64,000 nt of DNA from Bacillota bacterium. Lineage in GTDB: Bacteria > Bacillota > UBA4882 > UBA8346. Below, piece by piece: positions 44,079-52,855 of the stretch. The DNA lies in the NCBI GenBank assembly GCA_023435225.1, contig JAEYRX010000004.1, positions 56,576 to 120,575 of the forward strand, written 5' to 3'. The position numbers and the translations under genes were made by a program. Under the pieces are notes generated by a model. That model ran no database searches. It worked only from the letters and a program-made list of their open reading frames with translations, and was not told the DNA's origin. Each line of letters starts with the position of its first letter. The first letter of the stretch is position 1.

Positions 44079-44678
44079 ATGAAAAAGATCATGTTTATTT
44101 TGGCTATTTCCTTATTCTTAACTCTGGCTGTTCCTACCTTAACCCTAGCTACCAACAAATTAATGTTTAATTACGATATGAAAGGAAGCTATCAAAGCGC
44201 AGAAGGTTTTTGGCAGGGGAACAATGATGATACAACTTTCGATACCGACTCCGGTTATGTTATTGGATATGAATATACTAATAATAATCAACGGGCTGAA
44301 CTTGGGTTTGGAATAGAATCACAGTTAGAACGAAATCTAACTAATTACGAGGATGCTGGGTTTGAGTTTACCACCCTATATGGAGTGATGTACTTCCATA
44401 TTGTTAATAAAAAAGATTTTGCTCCATTTTTAGTGGGCCGTATAGGTTACAACTGGTATACCGGCAATGATACATATAAAAATACCGTATATGGTTTGGA
44501 TGCGGAATTGAATGACGGCTTATATGGAGCGATAGGATTTGGATTTAATGCTGAACGCAGTTTGGCAACCTTTCTGTACTCCATCAACTGCGGCAGTTTA
44601 AGTTCAAGTTCGGATTTCGATTTTAACCGGTATATTGTGTATTCAAAATTTAGTATTGTGTTTGGATTTAAGTTTTAA
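44079..44678 (+). CDS. predicted small outer-membrane beta-barrel protein
   Basis: A 199-residue protein with a signal peptide (residues 1-25, ending TLTLAT). The mature chain is an alternating beta-strand sequence rich in Tyr, Gly and Asn (YVIGYEYTNNNQRAELGFG.., LYGAIGFGFNAERS) and ends in FGFKF, a C-terminal aromatic residue as recognised by the BAM machinery. It looks like an OmpW/OprF-like 8-stranded barrel without a known specific function. It implies an outer membrane. Ribosome-binding site AAGGAGG. A related barrel gene is at 51452-52057. Confidence 0.75.
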   Translation: MKKIMFILAISLFLTLAVPTLTLATNKLMFNYDMKGSYQSAEGFWQGNNDDTTFDTDSGYVIGYEYTNNNQRAELGFGIESQLERNLTNYEDAGFEFTTLYGVMYFHIVNKKDFAPFLVGRIGYNWYTGNDTYKNTVYGLDAELNDGLYGAIGFGFNAERSLATFLYSINCGSLSSSSDFDFNRYIVYSKFSIVFGFKF

Positions 44679-44721
44679 TATACCGGCTAAAGATAGACTA
44701 ATTTTATATCATCCTATAAAA

Positions 44722-44755
44722 GAGCCTGGTTTACTCGTTACACCAAGCCCTTTTT
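44722..44755 (+). terminator. terminator of the barrel protein gene
   Basis: GCCTGGT pairs (one mismatch) with ACCAAGC and is followed by CCTTTTTG. It lies between convergent genes and may serve both. Confidence 0.55.
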
Positions 44756-44771
44756 GATTAATAAATAACTA

Positions 44772-44909
44772 CTAACATCCGTTGTCCAGATTTAACCGGC
44801 GTTGCTGCCGCCTTTCCTTTAAATACTCCAACAATGCTTTAATACCGCTCAACTCATCGATTTTCCGCTCCTGATCAGGGTGGTCTTTTTTTCTAATCTC
44901 TGTTTCCAT
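44772..44909 (-). CDS. small charged protein (45 aa)
   Basis: 45 residues starting METEIRKKDHPDQERKIDEL and ending in an Arg-rich helix (LKERRQQRRLNLDNGC). It has a textbook AAGGAGGT site 7 bases before the ATG at 44909, which is the main reason to accept it. No family recognised. Confidence 0.55.
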   Translation of the reverse strand: METEIRKKDHPDQERKIDELSGIKALLEYLKERRQQRRLNLDNGC

Positions 44910-44999
44910 AAAGGAAACCTCCTTAAAACAATAATCTCTATATATTATAGACTCCAAATTTTAAAAAAAGTTCCTGGTTTAATTAAAAAAATTAAATTT

Positions 45000-45100
45000 G
45001 GAAAGCGCTGATTAATTGAATAAGTGACGATTCTGTGCTTCGTAAAATGCCTAATACCGCATATTTGCTCGCACAAAATCGGATTAATCAGCGCTTCCTT
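45000..45100. repeat. 100-bp palindromic element (family A), copy 2
   Basis: Same sequence and orientation as 23921-24020 with about five substitutions, and outer arms AAGCGCTGATTAAT/ATTAATCAGCGCTT intact. It sits in the otherwise featureless 44910-45261 gap. Confidence 0.9.
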
Positions 45101-45261
45101 AGGATAAAGAAATGATTATTAATTTATAGTGAGAGTTTAGAGTTGATAGTTAAAAGATTCAGATTGACAATTGACAACTAAGCACTATCGTTGTTTTTGA
45201 GGGGAATACTTTCCCGAAACCAGTTTATACTATTATCAGTTAGGAAGTAAGGTGAATTCAA

Positions 45262-45810
45262 ATGAAGATAATTTATAAAAGGTATTTTGTTATACTACTT
45301 TTTATTCTGCTGACAGCCTTAATTTCAGGTTGTCCGGACCGAAATCAAAGCGGAGATATAGGCGGACAAAATATACTAACTGATGATGAACATAAGGTTT
45401 TTGAGCAAATTAATGAGTACCGGCTCTCAAAAGGCTTAGGAGAGCTTATTGTTGATGAACGGATTGTCAAACAGGCTAGAAGTCACAGCAAGGAGATGGC
45501 TGATGGCAAGGTGCCGCTTGGCCATTCAGGCTTTGAAGGCAGAGTTTCCGCCACTAATATTAATCCACAGGGAGCAGGGGAAAACGTTGCTGATATGAAA
45601 GGATATAAAGATCCGGTAACTGTAACGGTTCAGGGGTGGATCAAAAGTGAAGAACACCGCCGTAATATCGAAGGTAATTTTAATATAACCGGGATTGGAG
45701 TAGTTAAAAACCAAGAAGATGTCTACTACTTTACCCAAATATTTATGCTGGCACAGCAAAACCAAGCTCAAAGCAAAGGAGGATGGGATTTATCCTGGTT
45801 GCAGTTTTGA
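45262..45810 (+). CDS. CAP/SCP domain lipoprotein (YkwD-like)
   Basis: A 182-residue lipoprotein: signal peptide with lipobox LISGC (Cys28), a short linker, then a bacterial CAP domain. Core segments are FEQINEYRLSKGLGELIVDERIVKQARSHS, GHSGFEGRV, AGENVAD (with the conserved His and Glu of the CAP cavity), GWIKSEEHRRNIEG and TGIGVV. Family members include the Bacillus spore-coat/YkwD group; the biochemical role is unknown. It is tethered to a membrane outside the cytoplasm. Confidence 0.9.
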   Translation: MKIIYKRYFVILLFILLTALISGCPDRNQSGDIGGQNILTDDEHKVFEQINEYRLSKGLGELIVDERIVKQARSHSKEMADGKVPLGHSGFEGRVSATNINPQGAGENVADMKGYKDPVTVTVQGWIKSEEHRRNIEGNFNITGIGVVKNQEDVYYFTQIFMLAQQNQAQSKGGWDLSWLQF

Positions 45811-45866
45811 AAATAAAATTTACTTCACTCCATCTAGGCGAAGAAGCCAAAGCCAATCCTTTTTTA

Positions 45867-45921
45867 TCCGTATAAATCCTGTCTATAAACATTGTTTTTG
45901 ACAGGATTTATACGGATTTTT
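45867..45921. terminator. perfect 17-bp inverted repeat, probable terminator
   Basis: TCCGTATAAATCCTGTC (45867-45883) and its exact complement at 45900-45916, followed by TTTTTACGG on the plus strand and preceded by T5 on the left. It ends the CAP gene and is possibly bidirectional. Confidence 0.6.
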
Positions 45922-45981
45922 ACGGATTAAGAGTTTATATCAAAAAGGGATTTTAAGTAATTATATAATTCCTTAATCTCT

Positions 45982-46454
45982 TCATCATGGACGGCTTTAG
46001 GGACATGATACATATAAAAGATTAATTCAATTTATATAGTAATAAAGGAATAAACTACCCGATGCCGAAAATAAAATACAAGGATCGGGAATTTTTTTAC
46101 CTATATAGGATGAAGAAATTTCTTATATAATAATTGCATTCCTAAGTCCGAATGCAAATGCTATTAAATTGGTATTTACTTCATCCATGTGGGCATTTAC
46201 GTTTTAAGTACGATTTAAGATTCGTACTATTATATGTTGATAGGCTAAAGTATTTATATCACTACATATAATAGAACTCATATAGATTGAGGTTTAAAAC
46301 GTAAAAGCTTAATTACAGCTGTAATAAGTTGAATCAAAAACATTAACTTTACATTACGGGCTGGTCGTAAGCTTTCGCTTACTGTTCGCCTATGCGTCCT
46401 AGCCAGCTTTTGGGACGTAATATTTATTAAAGGAATTTAATTCAACTTATATAG
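45982..46454. repeat. cluster of four nested hairpins including family B units
   Basis: (i) 45982-46039: CATCATG..CATGATA around CGGCTTTAGGGA, with only the right outer arm left. (ii) 46104-46187: the TAGGATGAAG type with inner ATTGCATTC/GAATGCAAAT. (iii) 46198-46305: a new type with outer ACGTTTTAA/TTTAAAACGT and two inner hairpins, AGTACGA/TCGTACT and ATTATATGT/ACATATAAT. (iv) 46313-46454: the AAGTTGAAT/ATTCAACTT type with a foreign inner stem (TTACG/CGTAA, GCTGG/CCAGC). It fills the gap upstream of the response regulator; the last arm ends 14 bases before its start codon. Confidence 0.8.
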
Positions 46455-46468
46455 GGAGGAATTTGGTA

Positions 46469-47167
46469 ATGACGGCGCCTATTATTTTAGTGGCAGACGA
46501 TGACCGGGAGATTGTCAGATTAATTAGTGATACCCTTGAAGATGAAGGGCTTGAGGTGCTCTCTGCATATAACGGTACTCAGGTGTTGGAACATTTAGAG
46601 CATTCAGCCGTCTCTCTGGTTATTTTGGATATTATGATGCCGGAGTTGGATGGTTTGGAAGTCTGCCGGCGGATGCGTAATGATATTGCCGCTCCGATCA
46701 TTTTTTTAAGCGCCAAAGATCGGGAGTTAGATAAGGTAGTAGGGTTGGAGGTCGGCGCCGATGACTATATTACCAAACCCTTTAGCATTAATGAACTGGT
46801 CGCTAGAGTTAAGGCTCATTTGCGCCGGGATAAGAGGGTTACCCCCCAAACAAAAGAGGAATCCAATCTCCTTAATTTTGAGGAAATAGTAATTAATAAG
46901 GGCACCTATGAAGTTTTCAAGACCAATCAAAAGATTAATCTTTCTACCAAAGAGTTTCAGATACTTTTATATTTAATTGAAAATAAAAATCTGGTCTTAA
47001 GCAGGGAACAGATTTATGATGCTATCTGGGGATTCGGTAGTGATTATTGCGATCTCAATACCGTAACCGTACATATTAAGAATCTCCGCAACAAGTTAGA
47101 CCCGGAGAGCCATTATATCAAAACAATCTGGGGAGTAGGATATAAATTTGCCGGAGGGGCTGCATGA
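46469..47167 (+). CDS. OmpR family response regulator
   Basis: A 232-residue two-domain regulator. Receiver domain with acidic pocket VADDDRE, phospho-acceptor Asp in LDIMMPELDG, Thr/Ser switch SAKD and Lys in TKPF. C-terminal winged helix (TKEFQILLYLIENKNLVLSREQIYDAIWG.., VTVHIKNLRNKLD, IKTIWGVGYKF). It starts after GGGAGG, just inside the last arm of a family B repeat. Its stop overlaps the start of the kinase gene (ATGA), so the two are translationally coupled. Confidence 0.95.
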   Translation: MTAPIILVADDDREIVRLISDTLEDEGLEVLSAYNGTQVLEHLEHSAVSLVILDIMMPELDGLEVCRRMRNDIAAPIIFLSAKDRELDKVVGLEVGADDYITKPFSINELVARVKAHLRRDKRVTPQTKEESNLLNFEEIVINKGTYEVFKTNQKINLSTKEFQILLYLIENKNLVLSREQIYDAIWGFGSDYCDLNTVTVHIKNLRNKLDPESHYIKTIWGVGYKFAGGAA

Positions 47168-48506
47168 AGGTCAGTCTGAAATATAAGTTGCCTATCTTCA
47201 TTTTATTGGTTTTTTTTTAATCATTCTGTTATTAGGGTTATATTACCGGTTCTTTTTAATGGAAAATCTGGGGCGGGATTTTGATGTTTTCCGGGATCAC
47301 CTTTACCAAATAAGTGAAGACTTAACAGGTGAAATAAAGGAGTATTATCCCGACCAGGACAAAATTGTAAGTTCTCTTGAGGAAGTTTCCGCCAGGAAGA
47401 ATGTAAAAATAACCATCTATGATGTAAACGGTAATAAGCTTTTTACCGCCGATAAACGCCGTGGTTACGGTTTGAGTCTGGAACTGAAAAACTTTATCGT
47501 AGTTAACCGGAATTTAATTTATGTAGTCGAGCTGGTATATCCCTTTTCAATTACTAACTTCGGAGAGTTAAGTTCCATTAAAAAAATCCGGGACTCAGCC
47601 TTGATTTTATTAGGTTTATTAATTATTTTGTTAATGTTTTATCTTCATTTTTCCTTGGTTAGGCCTTTAACTACCTTGAACCGGGGGGTTGAAACCGTAA
47701 ATTATGGTAGTTCCGGAATGATTATACCAATTGCCGGCCGAAAAGATGAACTAGGGGAGTTAACCAGGAAATTTCAGGATATGCAACAAAGACTCAATGC
47801 TTCCTACCGCCAACAAGCGGAGATGATGGCTTCCATATCTCATGATCTTAAAACTCCGCTAACCTCCATTCTTGGTTTTCTGGAAAGGCTGATGGGACGG
47901 GAGTTACCCGCTGATAAACAAAGAGAATACCACCAGATAATATTCAAAAAAGCCCGGGATATTCAGGAAATGATTACGGAGTTTAATGATTATGTTACGG
48001 CTGATTTTGATAGTTCAATTACGGATAACCGGGAGAATGTAAATGTAAAGGATTTTTTCGCAATGATTACTAATGAGTATGCTTCTGAATTAGGGGAGCG
48101 AGGAATTATTTTTGAGCAGATATTTGATGACAATGGATTGGAAGATCAGCCATTCATTAAAATAGATATCAGAAAGATTAAGCGGATTTTTGCCAATTTG
48201 GTGAACAACTCTTTAAAATACGCGGACAAGCTGACTAAAATAACTTTTAAATGTGAACTGAAAAAAAATATGGTATCATTTACCATAGAAGACGATGGGC
48301 CAGGTGTTCCACCAAATGAGTTAACGGCAATTTTCGAAATGTTTTACCGGGTTGAGAAATCACGGTCCCGGGAAAAGGGAGGCAGCGGTTTAGGATTGGC
48401 CATTTGTCGAAAAATAATTGAGGCTCATGAAGGGACAATTAAGGCATATTCACCCGTATCAGGCGGCCTTGGTATTACTTTTAGTCTTCCTATTAGCGGA
48501 GCTTAA
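47164..48506 (+). pseudogene. sensor histidine kinase gene, frameshifted at a T9 tract
   Basis: Reading from the ATG at 47164 (overlapping the regulator's stop) gives MKVSLKYKLPIFILLVFF and then a stop at 47218-47220, inside a run of nine T (47210-47218). One extra T restores a continuous frame through the first membrane helix into the long downstream frame. That frame encodes a short external region, a second helix (about codon 125 on), HAMP (RPLTTLNRGVETVNYG), H-box SISHDLKTPLTS, N-box NLVNNSLKYA, and G-boxes EDDGPGVP and GGSGLGLAIC, all intact. It is either a phase-variable or slippage-rescued kinase or a sequence error. Confidence 0.8.
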
Positions 48507-48682
48507 AATAAAATTTTAATATTTTTATTTTTATTTTATTATTTTTTGATAGTTTATAGATAGAGAGATCTCCTTAATTTTTCCTTTAATTCGTAATTTT
48601 AACCAGCTTTATTTTCATACTTTGGGAGCGCAGCGGAAGCCGGTGGGGACGACTACTTAAATAATACTTGGGAGATGTTGTT

Positions 48683-49135
48683 ATGAACAATAGGGTAATA
48701 AGATTATTTTTATTTACGTTGCTATTTAACCTAATTATTTCAGTTGCTACTGGAGCGGAAGTGCGCGCCACCAAAAATGAAACCCAAAATATTATTAACC
48801 GCACTAACGCAGTGGTAGCCACAGCCCAACGTTTTGCCTCCGAAGGGAAAAAATATGATGGACTGGGATTAGCTGTTTCTCACCAATTATTGGCGAAAGA
48901 GTTGTTTTCAGAGAGCGCTTATACGGAAGCAGTCTTCCATTCACTCCGATCCCGGGTTTTAGCTGCCGGAGTTATAAAAATAAATAAAAGCGACCTTCTT
49001 AATGAGGCGCTTTATGATCGAACAGAACAAAAATTTGTGAACCAAAGCCCTTCTGAACGGGAGTTGGATCAACAATTAAAGGATTCACAAACAGTATTAA
49101 ATGATAAAGCAGCTGCGAATATTGAATTGGATTAA
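48683..49135 (+). CDS. secreted protein of unknown function (150 aa)
   Basis: 150 residues with a signal peptide (MNNRVIRLFLFTLLFNLIIS.., cleavage probably after ATGA near residue 25). The rest is helical and polar, with QNIINRTNAVVATAQRFASEG and a C-terminal SERELDQQLKDSQTVLNDKAA helix. It may be a periplasmic helical protein. The start at 48683 follows GGGAG. No known family recognised. It lies 176 bases after the kinase gene. Confidence 0.65.
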   Translation: MNNRVIRLFLFTLLFNLIISVATGAEVRATKNETQNIINRTNAVVATAQRFASEGKKYDGLGLAVSHQLLAKELFSESAYTEAVFHSLRSRVLAAGVIKINKSDLLNEALYDRTEQKFVNQSPSERELDQQLKDSQTVLNDKAAANIELD

Positions 49136-49191
49136 TAATACATTAATATCGGATAGAACAGCTTTTTGGATCAAATAAAAACTTTCCGGAC

Positions 49192-49368
49192 TTAAAGATT
49201 AACTTCTTTAGCCGAATTGTTTTTATTTTTCATTATTCGTTGATAAAAATGGTCAAACATTACATCCATCAGAATATTATCAAGTGGATCTACAAAGTCA
49301 TTAATATCATGAGCGGAAATATTTAAATAATCTTTTTCTTTGTGTAAAAACTTTGGATTTTTTACCAT
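49192..49368 (-). CDS. small unknown protein (58 aa)
   Basis: 58 residues starting MVKNPKFLHKEKDYLNISAH, acidic in the middle (DINDFVDPLDNILMDVMFDHF). The ATG at 49368 has GGGGGTG 6 bases upstream. No family recognised, and it is neither secreted nor membrane-bound. It is downstream of, and on the same strand as, the GH57 gene read from the right, so it stands alone before that gene's 3' end. Confidence 0.5.
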   Translation of the reverse strand: MVKNPKFLHKEKDYLNISAHDINDFVDPLDNILMDVMFDHFYQRIMKNKNNSAKEVNL

Positions 49369-49455
49369 AATTTCACCCCCTGGGGCATGTTTCATAATTT
49401 CTGAAACACCCTAACCCCATTATTGACGGCAAATTTATGGAAAATACCTTGAATC

Positions 49456-51321
49456 TTATATTAAATACTCTTGATATTCTTTTTTATCCACAGTAATCCG
49501 GTCTTCCCGGATATTTTTATTATCGAAGATTTCATTAAGTTTTAGCAAAAACTTCGGCGGATACTGTTTATAAAGGTAATGGTACATGGAGGTAATCATT
49601 GCCGGCACATCGTCAACGGTACTCCATAGTTGTTGAATCCGATCAGTGGCTTTAAATAAAACCCGGCAATATTCTTGTACTTCACTAAGTAGCCAAAACC
49701 AGGGAATAATATCTTGTTCACCATCTGATTCCGATTTTTCTCTGAGCAGTTTTACGGCTACTATTGCTTTTTCCCGGTCACTCCGGATAGCTTCAAAGGC
49801 ATTTTCCGCTTCCTGAGTAAATTTTTTAAGTTCTTTAAATCCATGTTCCAGATAAGCCAGACGATAGTCAACAAAATATTCGATTAAAGCTTCCAACCCA
49901 CTTAAGATAGAGCTGGAAACCGTTATTGACTCAACTGGTTCGGTTTTACCCAAAAAATGCTGACAAAGCAGATATAAATGGAGTAAAGGCCGTTTTTGGC
50001 GTCCTTCGTCAGGACGCCACCCCCAGTTACATGCCCGCTTTATTAAGCGACAGAGAATACTAGTTCTTAATGGGGCTTTCATCTCTGCCGGATTATACTG
50101 CAATTTTTGTAAATCACCGGCAGAATAATTAATCAGGATACTTTCACCACCGGTTTCCATAATTATGTTAGCTAATGCTGCAAAAAACCGGCCTGGTTCC
50201 CAAAAAGCAAACGGCCAGCGTTTCATACTTTTTTGATATTCCGGATCATGGTCTACATAAAGCGGGGGATAGTGACCATCGATTCGTAAAACCGGTCGAA
50301 TCTCAGGCGCCCAAGTTATCTGGTCGAATTTGACTTTTGGTAAAGTATTAATGTCAATATCAGGCAGATAATCATCGGGTGTAATAAAGTGTAGATCCGC
50401 CAACTTTTCTTTTTTCAATTGGGACCAAGTCCAGTTCATCAAATCCAGGGCGTCATCACCGAAATCCATTAACTCCAGATCCTGAATATAGAGGAGTAGG
50501 GCGCCGTCCGGAGCGTTTTGAATCTCTTCTCTAACGGTTTTTAAATAATCATTCCGGGCTTCTTCCAAAGTGATTGGGAATTTTGGTTTGGCCTTTCCCC
50601 GGTATTCTTCATCAAAGACATTATAATCGCCAAGCAGATACCCCTGATTTCGGGCCCGTCCCGGATGTAGCTGTGTTAAGGGTTGCCAAATTCGTTGCGA
50701 AATATTGAAATTTCGTGGTAACGCTATTAAATTATCATGAATTAAAAATGGGAAATACTTAACATCACCCTCTCCGGTGACCGTATAATCGATTTTAGCC
50801 GGATTTAAGTGGGGAAATATTACATAAGACAATTCAAGACGGTGATAAGGGCTTAATTTAGATGCGTCCAACGAATCTTCAGTCGGGAAAACTCCCTGAA
50901 ATTTTGGGCGGGGAATTTCCATAAGTGAGTATAAATAATCAGAATTTAATCGAACTTCTTCCTCAAGCTCATCTTCTCTCAAAAGAGCAACATGAGTGTG
51001 GTGGGCATGACCTAGTACCGGATATAATAGATTTTCTTTAAATCCGTCGCTAAGAAGCTTAAAAGTTTCCGGCGCTTCTTTAGAGATTTGAAAAAGAAGT
51101 TCATTGGTGATTTCCAGGCAAAGAGTAACTTCTAAATCCCGGGCCAACTTTAGAAGATCCCGGTATATATCCCGGCCCTCTTGCTGCCTTTTTCGTAGAT
51201 AGTTTTCGCCTACAATTCCATGCTGGATCTCGGGATCGGCAGCTAACTTTTGTAGTTCCCCGGGGAAATCCCATAAAGGCTCATGAGCGTGGAATGCCAA
51301 CATTACATTGACTTTTTTCAT
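49456..51321 (-). CDS. glycoside hydrolase family 57 protein
   Basis: A 621-residue cytoplasmic protein with the GH57 polysaccharide-deacetylase-like barrel. Motif 1 is AFHAHEPLWD, then LCLEITNELL, GHAHHTHVALL, GVFPTEDSLD and the YIQDLELMDFGDDAL region expected to carry the acid residue. The helical C-terminal part (about 430-600) is long. GH57 enzymes are alpha-amylases, branching enzymes and 4-alpha-glucanotransferases; I cannot tell which from sequence alone. The ATG at 51321 is chosen over 51333 for ribosome-binding spacing. It stands alone and may act on storage glucan. Confidence 0.85.
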   Translation of the reverse strand: MKKVNVMLAFHAHEPLWDFPGELQKLAADPEIQHGIVGENYLRKRQQEGRDIYRDLLKLARDLEVTLCLEITNELLFQISKEAPETFKLLSDGFKENLLYPVLGHAHHTHVALLREDELEEEVRLNSDYLYSLMEIPRPKFQGVFPTEDSLDASKLSPYHRLELSYVIFPHLNPAKIDYTVTGEGDVKYFPFLIHDNLIALPRNFNISQRIWQPLTQLHPGRARNQGYLLGDYNVFDEEYRGKAKPKFPITLEEARNDYLKTVREEIQNAPDGALLLYIQDLELMDFGDDALDLMNWTWSQLKKEKLADLHFITPDDYLPDIDINTLPKVKFDQITWAPEIRPVLRIDGHYPPLYVDHDPEYQKSMKRWPFAFWEPGRFFAALANIIMETGGESILINYSAGDLQKLQYNPAEMKAPLRTSILCRLIKRACNWGWRPDEGRQKRPLLHLYLLCQHFLGKTEPVESITVSSSILSGLEALIEYFVDYRLAYLEHGFKELKKFTQEAENAFEAIRSDREKAIVAVKLLREKSESDGEQDIIPWFWLLSEVQEYCRVLFKATDRIQQLWSTVDDVPAMITSMYHYLYKQYPPKFLLKLNEIFDNKNIREDRITVDKKEYQEYLI

Positions 51322-51451
51322 AGCCCATTCCACCCAGAAGTTGATTCCGAAACTACATTATGTTGTTTCCGCTGGTAATGAATAATTTTGCTCCAGTACA
51401 TTTATAACCCTCTTTATTAAGTTGAAGAATATATTTGAGAATAAGTCAATT

Positions 51452-52057
51452 TTAGAATTTAAAATCAATACCTAAAGTAAGGCCACTTGAATTATAATCA
51501 CCGCCATGTTTAGGGTCACAACCATAATAGCGGTAACCGACTGCAGCAGATAAATCATTGGTTAACAGATAATTCAGTTTAAGCTTTAAATTAAGCAAGT
51601 TGGCGTCATTATCCTCAATTTCACCATTAAGAGAATATCCGATTGAACCTTCGGCGGAGAGTTTTTGGGAAAGAGCTATTACTCCGTCAGCGCCAATTAA
51701 AATACCAGTAATTGTCTGATTGGTATCATCAAGTTCCCGATTATAACCGGCTACCGTAAGATAAAGCTGGTTATTTTGGTCCTGATAAATACGGTACCCG
51801 CCTTTAAGTTCGTAACCATTGAAATCATTATCATTTCCATCCCAAGAACCAAATAGAAGTTCTCCGTTTAATTTGAACTTATCAATCGGATATTCAAAGC
51901 CGATATAGGTTTCTTGGGCATCTCCATCACCTTGCGGGCTTTCCATACTGCCGTTAATCATGGTATCCAAGTAAAGAGATTCAGCCGGAGTAATTAAAGC
52001 TGAACCAAGCAGTATTCCACATACTAAAGACAGAACTAAAAGTATTTTCTTAAACAT
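51452..52057 (-). CDS. predicted small outer-membrane beta-barrel protein
   Basis: 201 residues with a signal peptide (MFKKILLVLSLVCGILLGSA.., cleavage near TPAES). The rest is alternating beta-strands with short acidic turns (NGELLFGSWDGNDND.., GYELKGGYRIYQDQN, LYLTVAGYNREL) and the C-terminal end LTLGIDFKF, an aromatic-terminated last strand. About eight strands are predicted. It is similar in design to the protein at 44079. Together they indicate an outer membrane. GGGAGG precedes the ATG at 52057. Confidence 0.75.
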   Translation of the reverse strand: MFKKILLVLSLVCGILLGSALITPAESLYLDTMINGSMESPQGDGDAQETYIGFEYPIDKFKLNGELLFGSWDGNDNDFNGYELKGGYRIYQDQNNQLYLTVAGYNRELDDTNQTITGILIGADGVIALSQKLSAEGSIGYSLNGEIEDNDANLLNLKLKLNYLLTNDLSAAVGYRYYGCDPKHGGDYNSSGLTLGIDFKF

Positions 52058-52183
52058 TATACATCCTCCCATTTATTTGTTTGATTTTACATAATTATGG
52101 AATTTACTTGATGATATAATGTGTTAAGAAAGAATTTTTTATACAAAAAAATTTTTAATATAAGACATAAATATAAAAACAAA

Positions 52184-52211
52184 AAGATTGCCTGCTTAAA
52201 CAGGCAATCTT
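52184..52211 (-). terminator. terminator of the 66-aa membrane protein gene
   Basis: AAGATTGCCTG and CAGGCAATCTT form a perfect 11-bp stem with a 6-base loop. On the minus strand TTTTTGTTTTT follows. Confidence 0.8.
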
Positions 52212-52271
52212 AAGAAAACCGATATTTTAAAGAAAATAAAAGTAAATAAAAGTAAATATTAGATTAAGAGA

Positions 52272-52472
52272 TTAGTCTTCCTTTTTAGATTTAATGAACT
52301 TATTTTGGAACCAGAATTTAATCCGTTTAAAGAAGATTAAAAATCCCACCAAGGCGCTGGCTAAAAATTGCCATATCAATACAATGGAAACCGGATCAGA
52401 GTATCCATAAACAGCCGGCAACATAATAAACATTAAAACCAAGATCGTAAATAAAGCAATTCGTAATTTCAT
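52272..52472 (-). CDS. small membrane protein (66 aa)
   Basis: 66 residues: one N-terminal hydrophobic segment (5-24) that could be a signal peptide, a second (32-49), then a basic tail rich in Lys and Phe (KRIKFWFQNKFIKSKKED). GAAGG lies 12 bases before the ATG. It has its own terminator. No family recognised. It may be part of an envelope complex. Confidence 0.55.
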   Translation of the reverse strand: MKLRIALFTILVLMFIMLPAVYGYSDPVSIVLIWQFLASALVGFLIFFKRIKFWFQNKFIKSKKED

Positions 52473-52618
52473 CTTTTAAATGGCCTTCTTTCATTGTTTA
52501 TTAATAATTATATTATAAAAATATCACTACAATTGCAACAAAAATATTATAACATAAAAATATCAAAAAAGAGAATAATTTTACAAACAAATATTTACCA
52601 TAAGACTAATTTTTCATG

Positions 52619-52855
52619 AGGGAATTTCATTATTGAGGGATTTTCATAATAAATTCAACATTTGGACACAATATATTGATAAACACATCTGGGTTATTCA
52701 CTGTATATTGTATCTAAAAAAATAGTTATGGAAATTATGAAACTCCCTTAATTAAGAAATTTGACATTCGGATACAATATATCGATAGGCACACCCGGAT
52801 CGTTCGCTATATACTGTATCCGAAACTTAATTTTGGTAATTATGAAACTCACTTA
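52619..52855. repeat. tandem family C elements
   Basis: Two copies of an ACAATATAT..GATA..CAC..C.GG.T..TTC.CT.TAT..TGTATC hairpin core (about 52672-52720 and 52771-52822), each flanked by AATTATGAAACTC-type arms. The right end supplies the TGA stop codon of the glycerophosphotransferase-like gene (52849-52851). The rest of 52473-52618 is AT-rich without other features. Confidence 0.8.

Noticed and set aside
45982..46454. CRISPR array or riboswitch upstream of the two-component genes
   Set aside because: The units are hairpins of different sequence without regular spacing, and the same arms occur far from regulatory leaders.
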